This document shows, piece by piece, positions 50,112 through 63,057 of a stretch of 64,000 nt of DNA. Position 1 is the first letter of the stretch. The number at the start of each line of letters is the position of its first letter. The notes under the pieces were generated by a model. It made no database searches and was not told the DNA's origin. It worked only from the letters and a program-made list of their open reading frames with translations. Source of the stretch: Serendipita indica DSM 11827 (taxonomy: Eukaryota > Basidiomycota > Agaricomycetes > Sebacinales > Serendipitaceae); assembly GCA_910890315.1 (NCBI GenBank), contig CAJVGD010000012.1:124001-188000 (forward strand), in the 5' to 3' direction. A program made the translations under genes and the position numbers.

Positions 50112-51086
50112 ATGGGGCTCCTCGACATTCTCCTTCAAGTCTTCCAGCTTCTTTGTGGCTCTCAAAATCCCGCAAAACAGGAATCCCAGGCTCCAAACGC
50201 TGGATATCCAGGAGCTCAGCAACCCTCGGCCCCACAACACGCCCAACAGCCCACATACCAACCACCAGCGCACCCAAAACCACCTCAGCAATACCAACAG
50301 AAGCCTACAAAGTCACATAAGAACAACCTTGCAACGACCTTGCACTCCCGTGGTCAGTTGGACGAGGCAGAAAAGATGAAGCGAGAGGTACTCGCTCTGC
50401 AGCTGGAGATTCTTGGACCACGTCATTCAGGCACCATTCAAGCAATGAACAACCTTGCAACGACCTTGCACTCCCGTGGTCAGTTGGACGAGGCAGAAAA
50501 GATGAAGCGAGAGGTACTCGCTCTGTGGCTGGAGATCCTTGGACCACAGCATCCAGACACCATTTCTGCAATGGGAAACCTTGCAGCCACCTTGCACTCC
50601 CGTGGTCAGTTGGACGAGGCAGAAAAGATTCTGCGAGAGGTACTCGCTCTGCGGCTGGAGATCCTTGGACCACGCCATCCAGACACCATTTTGTCAATGA
50701 ACAACCTTGCGACCACCTTGCACTCCCGTGGTCAGCTGGACGAGGCAGAAAAGATGAAGCGAGATGTACTCGCTCTGCGGCTGGAGATTCTTGGACCACG
50801 GCATCCAGACACCATTTCTGCAATGGGAAACCTTGCAACGACCTTGCACTCCCGTGGTCAGTTGGACGAGGCAGAAAAGATGGACCAAGAAGTACTCGCT
50901 CTGCGGCTGGAGATCCTTGGACCACGCCATCCACACACCATTCAAGCAATGACTAATCTTGCTGCCACTTTATATCAACATAACCGACTGCAAGAAGCAG
51001 AGAAAATAGAGCAAGAAATCCTTTCTCTGCGCCATGAGATTCTTGGACAACGTCATCCGGAATCTCTCGACGCTTCTTTCTTATAA
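50112..51086 (+). CDS. Chimeric gene: Smr-type N-terminus fused to TPR repeats
   Basis: An uninterrupted frame of 324 codons. The first 70 residues start MGLLDILLQVFQLLCGSQNP and run into a Pro/Gln-rich stretch ending QQYQQKPTKSHK. This looks like the N-terminus of basidiomycete Smr-domain proteins, which have MGLLDxLLxxxQxLCG, a Pro/Gln/His spacer and then the folded part. At 50321-50322 the sequence switches to the 126-bp TPR unit of the neighbouring NLR gene, at an internal point of the unit (NNLATTLHSRGQ). Five near-identical units plus one diverged unit follow, and the frame ends LDASFL; further 3' sequence still resembles the NLR end but is no longer in frame. The NLR-like hydrolase and NB-ARC parts are missing. 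The start ATG at 50112 follows the family pattern; an in-frame upstream extension to 49899 has no support. Whether the gene is expressed is unknown. Confidence 0.65.
   Translation: MGLLDILLQVFQLLCGSQNPAKQESQAPNAGYPGAQQPSAPQHAQQPTYQPPAHPKPPQQYQQKPTKSHKNNLATTLHSRGQLDEAEKMKREVLALQLEILGPRHSGTIQAMNNLATTLHSRGQLDEAEKMKREVLALWLEILGPQHPDTISAMGNLAATLHSRGQLDEAEKILREVLALRLEILGPRHPDTILSMNNLATTLHSRGQLDEAEKMKRDVLALRLEILGPRHPDTISAMGNLATTLHSRGQLDEAEKMDQEVLALRLEILGPRHPHTIQAMTNLAATLYQHNRLQEAEKIEQEILSLRHEILGQRHPESLDASFL
50322..50950 (+). repeat. Second block of 126-bp TPR repeats, five units
   Basis: The same unit as in the array at 47983-49620, with tcccgtggtcag at intervals of 126 bp (about 50347, 50473, 50599, 50725, 50851). 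The sequence is so close to the first block that exchange between the two must be recent or ongoing. Confidence 0.9.
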
Positions 51087-51277
51087 TCTCTCTATAACAT
51101 TGTACAAGAGCACTCAACTCGAGGAAGTCGCATGAATACAGCGCAACACCATGGAAGTAGGCATTGAAGTGTATGATGAAGAACATTGAGGTCGACGAGG
51201 CTCCTCGAATGTTATATTTAATCAAGCTTTGCGATCTATAATAGACATTGTTCTTTATCCTATCTCTCTACGGTTGA

Positions 51278-51325
51278 TTTCACTAACATCTGTCAAGTCA
51301 GATCACAGGCATTAATCAACTGCTG
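51278..51325 (+). repeat. Right copy of the flank repeat
   Basis: tttcactaacatctgtcaag ... cagatcacaggcatt ... caactgctg, a match to 44908-44958. It lies just after the decayed 3' end of the chimeric gene and before the mutase gene. Confidence 0.6.
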
Positions 51326-51383
51326 GACAGAGGGAGGCGACGATCAATGCCGTGTACACGATAGACTTTACAACACAGTCCAA

Positions 51384-53081
<1,698 letters not shown>

Positions 53082-53628
53082 GGCAGTCAGCTGAGTGCAT
53101 CAGTTTCACGGTGGTTCATCCAGTAAATATTGCTCACCTTTCAGAAATACGGTAGGAAGAGAGGTTGAGAAGATGGTGCGGATATACCTAGTAGACGCGC
53201 GCCGTGGGTAGCGAGAAGCGCGCGGGTACCTTGGTTCTATGTTCGAATTGCTATTGTAGATTCTAGGCAGTAACATCATTCTTGCAAAGTCGACTCACCA
53301 AAGTTGAAATTGGTACGGTGACCGCGAATGCATATTGGACTCGACCACTCATCTAAACGATAGTATAGCTTCAGCTCTGCCTCATGCTCAACGACTAAAT
53401 CCTCGGCATATTCGGAACCCAAGTCTGCTATCATTTGATGCCAACATCGCAATAATTATGCAGCTAAACGAATCCGGAGAGCGAACTTGTCATCATTATC
53501 GCCCATGCACTGCAAACGGTATCGCCAGAGTTTCTAGCTCAGATTTCTGGTTGATTCCGGTTCTCACGAGTCGTTGACCGCCGCCTTGAAGGAACGTGTC
53601 ATGCTGATTCCCAGCTATCAACATAGGA
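53082..53628. other. Intergenic region between the mutase gene and the NLR pseudogene
   Basis: About 547 bp upstream of the mutase start. It must hold the mutase promoter. I saw no open frame with recognisable content. Confidence 0.5.
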
Positions 53629-56600
53629 ATGTCAAATATACGCTTGCGCTTAAAGAATGTATTGCGTCGCTCCCAATCATCGTCGCAGAATACAGCCCTA
53701 TCCCCACCTCTGGATTCCAAGGGTAGCAGGCCAACGAGTTCAAAGCCCGAATCGAAGATAGATGGTTTAGGATTTCTAGAAATTGCTCCTGGAACTGATT
53801 CTATAGTCGAGTAGTCACCCCGGCCTCTACACGTACTCGCCGCTCCGCACTGAACTTGCTGTGACAACATTGTTGCCATCCATGGCTTGCAAGGTCATAG
53901 GAAAAGTCATGGACGACAGGCGATGGAGTCCTGTGGCTATGTGACCTGTTGCCTACCGATATATCTAACGCTCGAGTCCTTTCGTACAGCTACGACGCCA
54001 ACACTCGTAGTCGGGAATGCGTATCAACTCAGACGATGCGTCGACATGCCGAGGGACTAGTCCAGGCACTCTCCCGGATACGGAACGATAGTCCTCGAGT
54101 TAGTAAATCACATTTCCTGGTCGGTCTCCACTGAGTAGTAACTAGCGTCCGATCGTTTTCGTTGCTCACGCTCTAGGAGGCATCATCCTCAAATGGGTTC
54201 GTCACACAAGCTCCAATGAAACTATCTGCTGATGCTCTGCTAGGCGCTCGTCATTTGTCACAATCAGAATTTGGCATCCAAGGGCAAGCTCCGGGACATT
54301 CTCGTATCCACACATGCCATCCTATTTTCGAGACCCCTCACTCTGGCGTCGAGAATACCACTCTCCTCGAATCAATCAACCGCTTGGCGTCGGTGTACAT
54401 GGAGACTACAGACTTCATCCTCAAGGACCTTCGATCTCACTCTTCCGAATTCGAAAACATACAGAGTCTGTACGTCGCGGCAAGCGAGAAAATAAGCAGC
54501 GTATTCTTCTGCGAAGAGTATACAACGTCCGGCACCAGGAACCTGGTTAGTGTATCGCGAATTAGGGACCAGATATTAATTTGACGGTAGAATGTCTCAT
54601 ATCACTCAGGTGCTATCACCGGCGATCGCAACGGGACGGTAATCGTCCTTCATGCGAATCACAGCGATTTGGTTCGATTCTCATCCAAGGAAGAAGAAAG
54701 CTATAAAACGGTTCACCATCATCTCAAAGAATATGTCGAGAGTGCGCTTGTGGCAGTGCAGGAGAAGTGGGTTACGGAGGACAACTGTCGAAGTAGTAGC
54801 CACCCCATCACCTCTACTTAGCTAATGAACCGGCAGGTGCAGCGAAGGGAGAGTCTACCTCGCTAGGGATCATAGTGCCGAAGCCCTGTCCACCGGTGTC
54901 AAGAAGCTACATTGAGCGAAAGGAAGTTCAGTCCCTTATCACAGAAGTTCTGCTTCCGGGAGGCACACAACATCAAACACGGTGCATATTACATGGAATC
55001 GGTGGGTCGGGCAAGACTCAACTCGCAACAAGCTGGATTCGAAAGAATGAAACAAGGTAAGAACCTCAGAGATCTCTTCGAGAATCTTTGACACATTGCC
55101 AGGTTCAGTCGGGTGATTTTGTCGACGCTTCAAGTCGGACACAAATCGAAGCAGACTTGGAGTGGTCGATCGGCTCATTGGACCCGGAGTACAGAAAAAT
55201 GACCTGGAAGGATGCAGTCGCCTACCTTGACGGCAAGGAAAGAGGCTGGCTGTTGTTCATCGACAACGCCGATTCACCAGACCTGGACCTCCGGCCATAC
55301 CTTCCAAATTCCAGACATGGCGCAGTTCTGGTCACTACAAGGAATAGCGAATGCATAAGCTACGCTCAGGACGGCGCTATTCCTGTCGGTGGTCTCGAGG
55401 AGAAAGAGGCAGTCAATCTTCACAAACTCGCCAATGCACACCTACATTCGACGCCAAATCTCTAGAGATCGTCCGGGAGCTAGGGATGCTGGCGCTCGCG
55501 ATTGCTTAAGCGGGGGCATATATTCGCAAGTCACGGCGGCTTGAAGCATGTCTCGAGACGTTTCGGAAGCATCGAGAGCGACTTCTGTGGAAGCAACTAG
55601 AGATCGGAAATGAGTACACTTCCTCAACGTACACCGCATTCGACCTGTCATTCCACAACTTATCGACAAAGACACAAGAGTTCCTGAAACTTTGCGCGTT
55701 TCTTCATCATTCGGACATTCCAATGTCCTTGTTCGAGCACTCGACAGAGTCCGGTTTCACGACATACTCGGACCTGGATGACTGTCCTCCTCCAGAGAGC
55801 GACAAGATATTCATATCAAACCTCCAGGAGATTCTAGGCTCGACATGGAACGAAGTTGAATTCCAGGAGATCGTCGAATCGGCCACACGCGCGTCATTTG
55901 TGGACGTTTCGACTGATGGGCTATTCTACACCGTGCATCCCCTGCTTCAGATGTACATCAAGGATTGTCTCAGTGAAGACGATAATCGGCACTATGCACG
56001 TACAACGACTCAACTCGTGCTTGGTGCAATCCGGCCATTGTAGGGTAGCAATGCGCGGCTACGGCAATTGCTTCCACATGCCCATAGGATCCCTCTATCC
56101 GCACAATCTGAGAATGCGACACACGCACTGGCCTTCCACAAGCTTTACGACTCATTGGGTGACGGGAACGCTTGTCGAGAGTTGCTAGAGTCTGCCCTTT
56201 CGCAAATTCAGCAGCATCACGGCCAAAGGCACAAGAGCTCGATGTGGGTAAGGGGCCTGTTTAGTAAGACCCTGTCGAGTTGCGGTCAGTTGGACGAAGC
56301 CGAAAGGATGATGCGAGAGGTGGTTGTTCTGCGATTGGAGATCCTCAGACCACGGCACCCAGATACTCTTTGGCAAAGAACAACCTTGCATCCACCCTGC
56401 ACTCTCGAGATCAATTGGAGGATGCAGAGAAGATAAGGCGAGAAGTACTTGCTTTACAGCTGGAGATCTTGGGAGCACGTCATCCAGAAACCATTTCAAC
56501 AATGGGCAACCTTGCGATCACCTTGCACCCCCGTGGTCAGTTGGAGGAGGCGGAAAGGATAATGCGGTACTTGCCCTACAGCTGGAGATCTTTAGACTAC

Positions 56601-57550
56601 GTAATCCAGAAACCATTTGGGCGATGAGCAACCTTGCGTCCATCTTGCACTCCCGTGGTCAGTTGAAGAACGCAGAAAAGATGAAGCGAGAAGTATTCGC
56701 TCTGCGGCTGGAGATCCTTGGACCACGCCACCCAGACACCATTCTCGCAATGGGTAACCTTGCGATCAGCTTGCAGTCCTGTCGTCAGTTGGAGGAGGCG
56801 GAAAAGATCCAGCGAGAGGCTCTCGCCCTGCAGATGGACATCCTTGGATCACACCATCTGGGCACTGTTAGGGCAATGAATAACCTTTTGGTCACTTTTC
56901 ATGACCGTGGTCAGCTGGACGAGGCAGAAAAGATGAGCCGGGAGTACTTGCTCTGCGACTAGAGATCCTTGGACCACGCTATCCAGGCACTATCACCTCA
57001 ATGAGCAACCTTGCGTCCATCTTCCACAAGCTTGATCGGTTGGAAGAGGCAGAGAAGATGAAGCGAGAAGTACTCGCTCTGCAGTTGGAGATCCTTGGAC
57101 CACGTCATCCTGACACCATTCTAGCAATGGAAAACCTTACGGTCAGCCTGCAGTCCAGTGGTCAATTGCAGGAGAAGGAAAAGATTCAACAAGAGATACT
57201 CACTCTGAAACTAGATACTCTTGGGCCACGCCATCCCGACACCATTTTGGCAATGACCAACCTTGCTGCTACACTACATCGACGCAGTCAACTGGCCGAA
57301 GCGGAGAAAATACAACGAGATGTACTTGCTCTATACTTCAGAGTGCACGGTCACCACCACCAGGAAAGTCTCAATGCTTCATACAGACCTCCATGATATT
57401 GCACAAGAGCGGTCAACTCGCAGAGGCTGCAAGGCTCCTACAGGAGACCATGGTAGTACGAGTCGAAGTTTTTGGTGAAGATCATCCCGATACTTTGACC
57501 TCAAAGAGACGCCTCGAAGCGATTGTTTTACAACAATCCTCTCTCTCGTA
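53629..57550 (+). pseudogene. Decayed NLR-like paralogue
   Basis: This runs parallel to the gene at 45332-49902 over its whole length. Matching parts include SKPESKIDGLGFLEIAPGT, TDISNARVLSYSYDANTRS, the P-loop LHGIGGSGKTQLATSWI, GWLLFIDNADSPDLDLRPYL and STESGFTTYSDLDDCPPPES. The copy is broken: a 1-nt loss near 53903 relative to the sister, a CAA-to-TAA change at 55507-55509 in the segment ALAIA-QAGAY, and a stop at 56041-56043 where the sister has GAG. Its TPR units (56280-57390) are well diverged from one another and change frame several times, unlike the near-identical units of the sister gene. The end resembles the sister's C-terminus up to about 57550. Confidence 0.85.
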
Positions 57551-57813
57551 GTCGATTTTGACAATTCATGCCTGTATATGAGTGACTGTGACGTAAGCTA
57601 TAGGCTTATGAGTATTCTTGATAGTCTCGACGTTTCAGAGCTCTCCTCTGGCCTAGAGGCACAGGCATATTTGTAGAAACACCGAGGCAGGTTTCCAGCA
57701 AGCTCCAGGATAATATATCGATCGTGTGCCCGCCAATGGTAACGATGAAAGCTGCACCCCTCTCCAATCCGGGCGCTCAAGACGAGCGCTAGTGCATCTT
57801 GGACGCAACCACA

Positions 57814-58771
57814 ATGGCTAGCGAGGACTATGACCCGGTCAAAGCGCGTAAGTACTTTAGATATACTACTCTACACCGTCGAAACGTTGTCAAGCATAAG
57901 GTGTCTGACTGCCGGCTCGTCTGTAGGATCCAGCTTTCTCTCGACTTACATGAGCCAACACAAGGACACCCTGATCGCCTATGTAATGTACTACGGGAAG
58001 AGTCAGGTTCATGAAACGCCAGTAGATGCCAAAATGGTCGGCATAGATCAACAAGTATGTCTAACAAACTCCTGATCGTCCCAAAGCGCTCCTGACGTGG
58101 TCACAGAAAATGAACTTGGCATACCAACTACGTGATTCCGCCAAATGGCACGAGTTGACGGTCGAATTTGATCCACCGCTGAGCGGATACGACGCAGTCA
58201 AGCCACGTCTTTTGCAAATGAAGGCTGACGCCGAGGAACAATTGGGAATGGCAAGTCCTTTGATGCCCAACGAAACGTTTCTGACTGTATCCAACAGGCA
58301 AAGACACCCCCATTGACGACCTTTGCTCTGAAACCCTCCATGTTCAATGCCGTCCCCGTTCTCCTCATCCTCGCCGCCCTCTCCGCCGCACCTTATGAGA
58401 AGCAGACCATTTCTCGCGAGAGTATTTCTCCTGCCCTTCGACCATATATCGACACGGTCAACACGGTCAGCCACGCCCTAACCAGCGTGCGCCAAGCACT
58501 GCCATTTACGCCGAATACGTCCTATATTGTCTGGGGTACCATTGGCGTGATTCACGTCTCTTTGGCCCTTCTCGTCGTATTTCTATCTCTCCAGAGGCAC
58601 GCGAGCCTACGCATCGGAGTACGTGACAATGGCTCACAATCAGGTTCATTCTAACGTACCTCATAGTCCGCTTGGGTCTTGTCCACTCTTTTGCTCAGTT
58701 ATCCAGCCGTATTCGAGTTTCGTTCACATCTCCAGGCGGCCCGAATCCAATCCATTCACAAGACTCAATAA
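57814..58771 (+). CDS. DUF2470-domain integral membrane protein
   Basis: The start MASEDYDPVKA at 57814 is joined across an intron (about 57848-57913) to SSFLSTYMSQHKDTLIAYVM, the helical start of a DUF2470 domain. After an intron near 58055-58104 come KMNLAYQLRDSAKWHELTVE and FDPPLSGYDAVKPRLLQMKA, the rest of that domain (acidic-His-rich fold shared with heme-binding HugZ/pyridoxamine oxidase-like proteins). A third intron near 58249-58299 leads to KTPPLTTFALKPSMFNAVPV, TM span VPVLLILAALSAAP, and a second span IVWGTIGVIHVSLALLVVFL. The last intron (58620-58665) joins to SAWVLSTLLLSYPAVFEFR and the end IQSIHKTQ, with TAA at 58769-58771. The function is unknown; a link to lipid or heme handling is a guess. 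Confidence 0.78.
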
Positions 58772-59083
58772 CCTTATACCGCCCCGGCTCTTGTGCATCT
58801 GTCATCTGTTGTATCTCGTTTGTGTATATGCTTTTCTCCTTATTCTCAAATACGACTTATTTCGACGGGCACGACGAATTTCCATAAGACGTAGGATTTC
58901 ATGAATGTGTGTAGACGACCGGCTGGGAAAAAACGACGAATGCGCCAAGAATGAAGACGGCAGTATAATAGAGGGGGTAGGGGGAGGTGTGACCTTGCGG
59001 TCAGGGATTAGAGAGTTAGATTGTGGCGGGGATCGTTGAAGGGGCTGTATTTGACACGACAGAGACTGTGATGCCAACAACTT
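58772..59083. other. Convergent intergenic region
   Basis: 312 bp between the stops of the DUF2470 gene (+) and beta-tubulin (-). Only 3' UTR sequence is expected. I saw no gene. Confidence 0.55.
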
Positions 59084-60874
59084 TTATGCCTCCTCCTCTT
59101 CGGCAGCCTGCTCCTCGTACTCGCCCTCCTCCTCGACGCTAGAAAATACATCAGTCAACCCTCTCCTTCACGCAATGCAAATACATGACGCATCCTGGTA
59201 CTGCTGATACTCGGCAACGAGATCTTGCATGTTGGACTCGGCCTCGGTGAACTCCATCTCGTCCATGCCCTCTTGGGTGTACCAGTGAAGGAAAGCCTTG
59301 CGCTTGAACATGGCTGTGAACTGATCCGACACACGCTTGAAGAGCTCCTGAATGGCCGTCGAGTTGCCGATGAATGTGACTGCCATCTTGAGACCGCGAG
59401 GAGCAATATCGCACTGAGCGGTGAGGACATTGTTCGGGATCCATTCGACGAAATAGGCAGAGTTCTTGTTCTGGACATTTTGCATCTGCTCTTCGACCTC
59501 CTTCATCGAGACCTTTCCACGGAAGACGGCAGCGACCGTAAGGTAGCGTCCGTGTCTTGGGTCAGAGGCAGCCATCATGTTCTTTGCGTCGAACATTTGC
59601 TGCGTCAATTCGGGGACGGTAACGGCGCGGTATTGCTGGCTGCCACGAGCGGTCAATGGAGCAAAGCCAACCATGAAGAAGTGGAGACGAGGGAACGGCA
59701 CGAGGTTGACAGCCATCTTGCGGAGATCCGAGTTGAGTTGACCAGGGAACTAGATATCAATCAGCACAAGAGAGGGGAAAAGACGGTGTGTACGCACGCG
59801 CAAGCAAGTCGTAATGCCGGACATGACAATGGAGACGAGGTGGTTAAGGTCACCATACGTCGGGGTGTTGAGCTTGAGAGTGCGGAAGCAAATCTCATAC
59901 AAGGCCTCGTTGTCAATGCAGAAAGTCTCGTCCGAGTTTTCGACGAGCTGGTGCACGGACAAGGTGGCATTATAGGGCTCGACGACGGTGTCCGAGACCT
60001 TTGGCGAGGGAACGACGGAGAAAGTGCACATCATTCTGTCGGGGAACTCCTCTCGAATCTTCGAGATCAAGAGCGTACCCATACCGGCGCCAGTTCCACC
60101 ACCCAGCGAGTGGGTGATCTGGAAGCCCTGGAGGCAGTCGGTGGCCTCGGCCTCTTTGCGGACAACGTCGAGCACAGAGTCGACGAGCTCTGCACCCTCG
60201 GTGTAGTCTAATCAAGGACAGGCGTCAGAACACGTGTTTGTCTTACATAACCCACGGTGGAGGGCAAAGGGGGAAAAAAGGACCACTCACGGCCTTTGGC
60301 CCAGTTGTTACCAGCACCAGACTGTCCAAAGACAAAGTTGTCGGGGCGGAACAGTCCTCCAAGGGGACCAGAGCGGACAGAGTCCATCGTTCCGGGCTCG
60401 AGATCGACGAGCACGGCACGGGGGACATACTTGTTGTCTGCAAGGCGAAGTCGCGTCAGTATTAGCGCGGACTGGGATGCAAAAGGTACACATACCTCCG
60501 GTCTCATTGTAGTAGACGGAGATCCTCTCCAGCTGGAGGTCATTGGTTCCCTTGTAGCTAAACCGTCGTGGTCAAACAGACGGCAGAATAAGAGAGAAAA
60601 AGAAGCTTACAGTCCATTTCTTTCAATGCCATGTTCGTCAGAGACGACTTCCCAGAATTTGGCACCTTTTGAAAAGAGGATCAGAAACTGAAAGTGGCAC
60701 GAGGCGAGCAAACCCGCAGACGGAGAGGACTGCAAGAGTAGCTAGCAAGAGGTAGAGAGCGTACCGATCTGGTTGCCGCACTGTGCAGGGACGGAAGCGG
60801 GATCAGCCAGCTGCAAACCGTACGATGCGGCCAAGGCTTACCTGGCCGGTCTGGAGGTGTACAATTTCACGCAT
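59084..60874 (-). CDS. TUB2: Beta-tubulin
   Basis: Beta-tubulin pairs with alpha-tubulin to build microtubules. The start [11 protein letters not shown] at 60872-60874 carries the autoregulatory MREI. Small exons then give [38 protein letters not shown] and [20 protein letters not shown]. The GTP motif is [15 protein letters not shown]. The binding-site segment [17 protein letters not shown] has Glu and Phe at the positions known as 198 and 200, and Phe is present at 167 (TFSVVPSP); these are the benzimidazole-sensitive forms. The tail is acidic ([16 protein letters not shown]), with TAA at 59084-59086. At least eight introns are present, including several very small early exons, such as the 16-nt exon at about 60770-60785. 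Confidence 0.96.
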
Positions 60875-61388
60875 ACTGTTCAGAAGGCTTGTTAGATCGA
60901 GTTTAGACAGAGCAAACGCGTCTGCGCGCTGTAGATGCCGCGCAATCACCGCGATGGGCGACGTGGTGTCCGCGGCCGCGCGAGACTAGACGCGACGTAG
61001 AGCGCGACAAGTAGGCGGAACAGGATATTATCAAGTGCAAAGGAAAAAACGTACGTTGTTGGTGATGGCGGGAGAAAAGAGACGTTGGAGCTGGGATCAA
61101 GCAAGGTCTAAACTTTTGGGCACCTAGTCTGTAACACGCGGACCAACTTGAAACCGTTTGAAGCGACAAAACTCGTTAAGAGGGGACCTACATACATGCA
61201 CAGAGGGATGGGATCACGAGAAAGAGAGTGCGATGGATACATAGCGGCGAGCCTGGGTGCAGACATCTTGGAAAAGCCAGAGAAAAAGAACGTCCGAGGG
61301 AGAGAACAGATCCCTATGGTAGCACAAATGAGCGAAGTGACATGTAGATGTTTTGCAGAGATCTTTCAAAGCCTCCACCCTCGCGTGA
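60875..61388. other. Upstream region of beta-tubulin
   Basis: 514 bp between the beta-tubulin start and the proposed 3' end of the ubiquitin ligase gene, both on the minus strand. It holds the tubulin promoter and 5' UTR. Open frames here have no recognisable content, although the C-terminal end of the ligase might extend into it (to 61214) if the last intron is not used. Confidence 0.5.
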
Positions 61389-63057
61389 TCAAACGCAAGA
61401 TAATGTTCGCTATTAAAACGGGTCAGCACCAGCAGCGACAGCTCAACCGCGCACGTACGATCATGGAATTGAGAGCATCTCCAAAAATAGAGACGCCGTC
61501 TGAAATGATTGGAGATTGCATGATGAATCTCAGAGCCGAAGACGCTGCGAATGAGAATGTCGCCACAGCGGTAGCAGAAATGGCTAGAAAGCGATGAGTA
61601 TCCAAACGAATTCTATTCCTGATCCCAGCTCACGTATTACATCCTGGAGCGCTGCACTGTGAGAAAGGGTTAGTTGATGCGCACCAAAGAGGGGTCGGAA
61701 ACATACCGCGATATGATTGCACCCAGCAATCTTCTGAACAGGCACTGCACACCCTAAAGATTGAGTTAGAGCCCCGTTGATAGAAACTATTCCGCGTCTT
61801 ACCGGGACATTGGCGCCAGCCTTCTTTCTTGAGCAGCTTCTGGAGCTCCTTCTTACCCTCGCAGACGTGCTTCTGTTTGTTGGATGCATCGATCTTTGTC
61901 TGACAGTTTCTGCACCAGACTTGGTCGCACCCAGGAGTCGGACAGTAGATCCGCTTCTTTGACTTTTCCTTGACGAGCTTGAGACGATCAACAGCATGCG
62001 ATTTGAGGCACTTGTCGCATTCAAACTTGACCGCATGCATGAGAAACTCCAATTCGTCCCAACGGGCGCAATCTGCGTCCGAGAGGTTGACCTGTGTGGC
62101 GATCCCGCTTGTTACCACTAAATGGGCATTGGTTAGCCGACACGAGCACTGATCGATAGGTTCATAAAAACATACATCCTGGGTTGGGGCCAGAATCATC
62201 CGATGCAGAGCAGGTGGGACAGGGGATAGGGTATCGCCGCTCGTCGAGACGGGAGAGGATGTAGCTCCGCATGCACTCGCGGCCAAACGAGTGGCCGCAG
62301 GTCTGGATGGTGACGGACTCGTCCATGGGTTCTTCATCCAGGCATATTTGGCATGTAATGACCTCACGTTCTTCCACCCTGCGGAAGAAAGGTGACCTGG
62401 AGAATGCCGACATATTCTGGGCGGCGAGGAAAGGGGGTGCCGGAACCACAACTGCACGCCCCGGGTTGAATGCGCCTTCGTTCGAGGTCGCCAAGGACAG
62501 GACGGAGGGACTGTGGACGTAGGTCCTTGGAGAGGGGCTCCTCTCGCGGTTGGCTTGCACAAAGGCGGCGGTTGCGGGATCGCGCTGCGAGTTGAGGATG
62601 ATAGACGAGTCGAGTGCGGCTGTAGACGAGCTATCTGCTGGGAGAGTGATGCTCGAGGGTGCCCGTGCAATGTCGATCACCGATGCAGACTCGTTGGCGA
62701 GAGCGGGGGTGGCAAGAGAGAGCACAGAGGTGGTCGGGGCCACGGAATAGCCTTCCTCAGACTTTGATAGAGGCATACGCTCACAGGTCGAAGAAATGCG
62801 CGCCGTCGTGGCCTCGGGCTGTCGCTCGCCGTCCAAAGCAACCTGAAATGGGCAAAGATAAGCCATCCATTAGAACCGCTGAATGTAATCTAAACTAGAC
62901 TTGCCTCCGACTTGCGAGAAGTGCTACATCCTCCGCACAAGCAAACGCTGCTCGTCTCTGGCCTCGCCAACTCGTCGTCGCGCTTATCGACGACAGCGGG
63001 GAGCAAGCCATCCTTGATGTCCAGGAGCTCCAAGGCGCTAATGATCGACGAAGGCAT
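61389..63057 (-). CDS. RBR-type E3 ubiquitin ligase
   Basis: RING-between-RING ligases pass ubiquitin through a cysteine in RING2. The start MPSSIISALELLDIKDGLLP is at 63055-63057. A first intron with a GC donor (minus strand GAG|gcaagt ... ttcag) joins to VALDGERQPEATT and a Ser/Pro/Ala-rich linker. RING1 is CQICLDEEPMDESVTIQTCG ... ECMRSY ... IPCPTC. The in-between ring includes FECDKCLKSHAVDRL and CPTPGCDQVWCRNC. RING2 is WRQCPGCAVPVQ-like across an intron, then IAGCNHIACSAPGCNT and, across another, HFCYRCGDILIRSVFG; the Cys of GCNHIAC is the family position for catalysis. I end it at a TGA (61389-61391) after an intron with donor gtacgt near 61440; the alternative is read-through to 61214. 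The final border is uncertain. Confidence 0.8.

Noticed and set aside
59225-60211. A 328-codon open frame on the plus strand inside beta-tubulin
   Set aside because: It is the antisense shadow of a strongly codon-biased gene. No homology pattern, and it crosses tubulin introns.
61148-61597. A 149-codon plus-strand frame upstream of beta-tubulin
   Set aside because: It overlaps the 3' exons of the RBR ligase in antisense and shows no protein-like pattern of its own.
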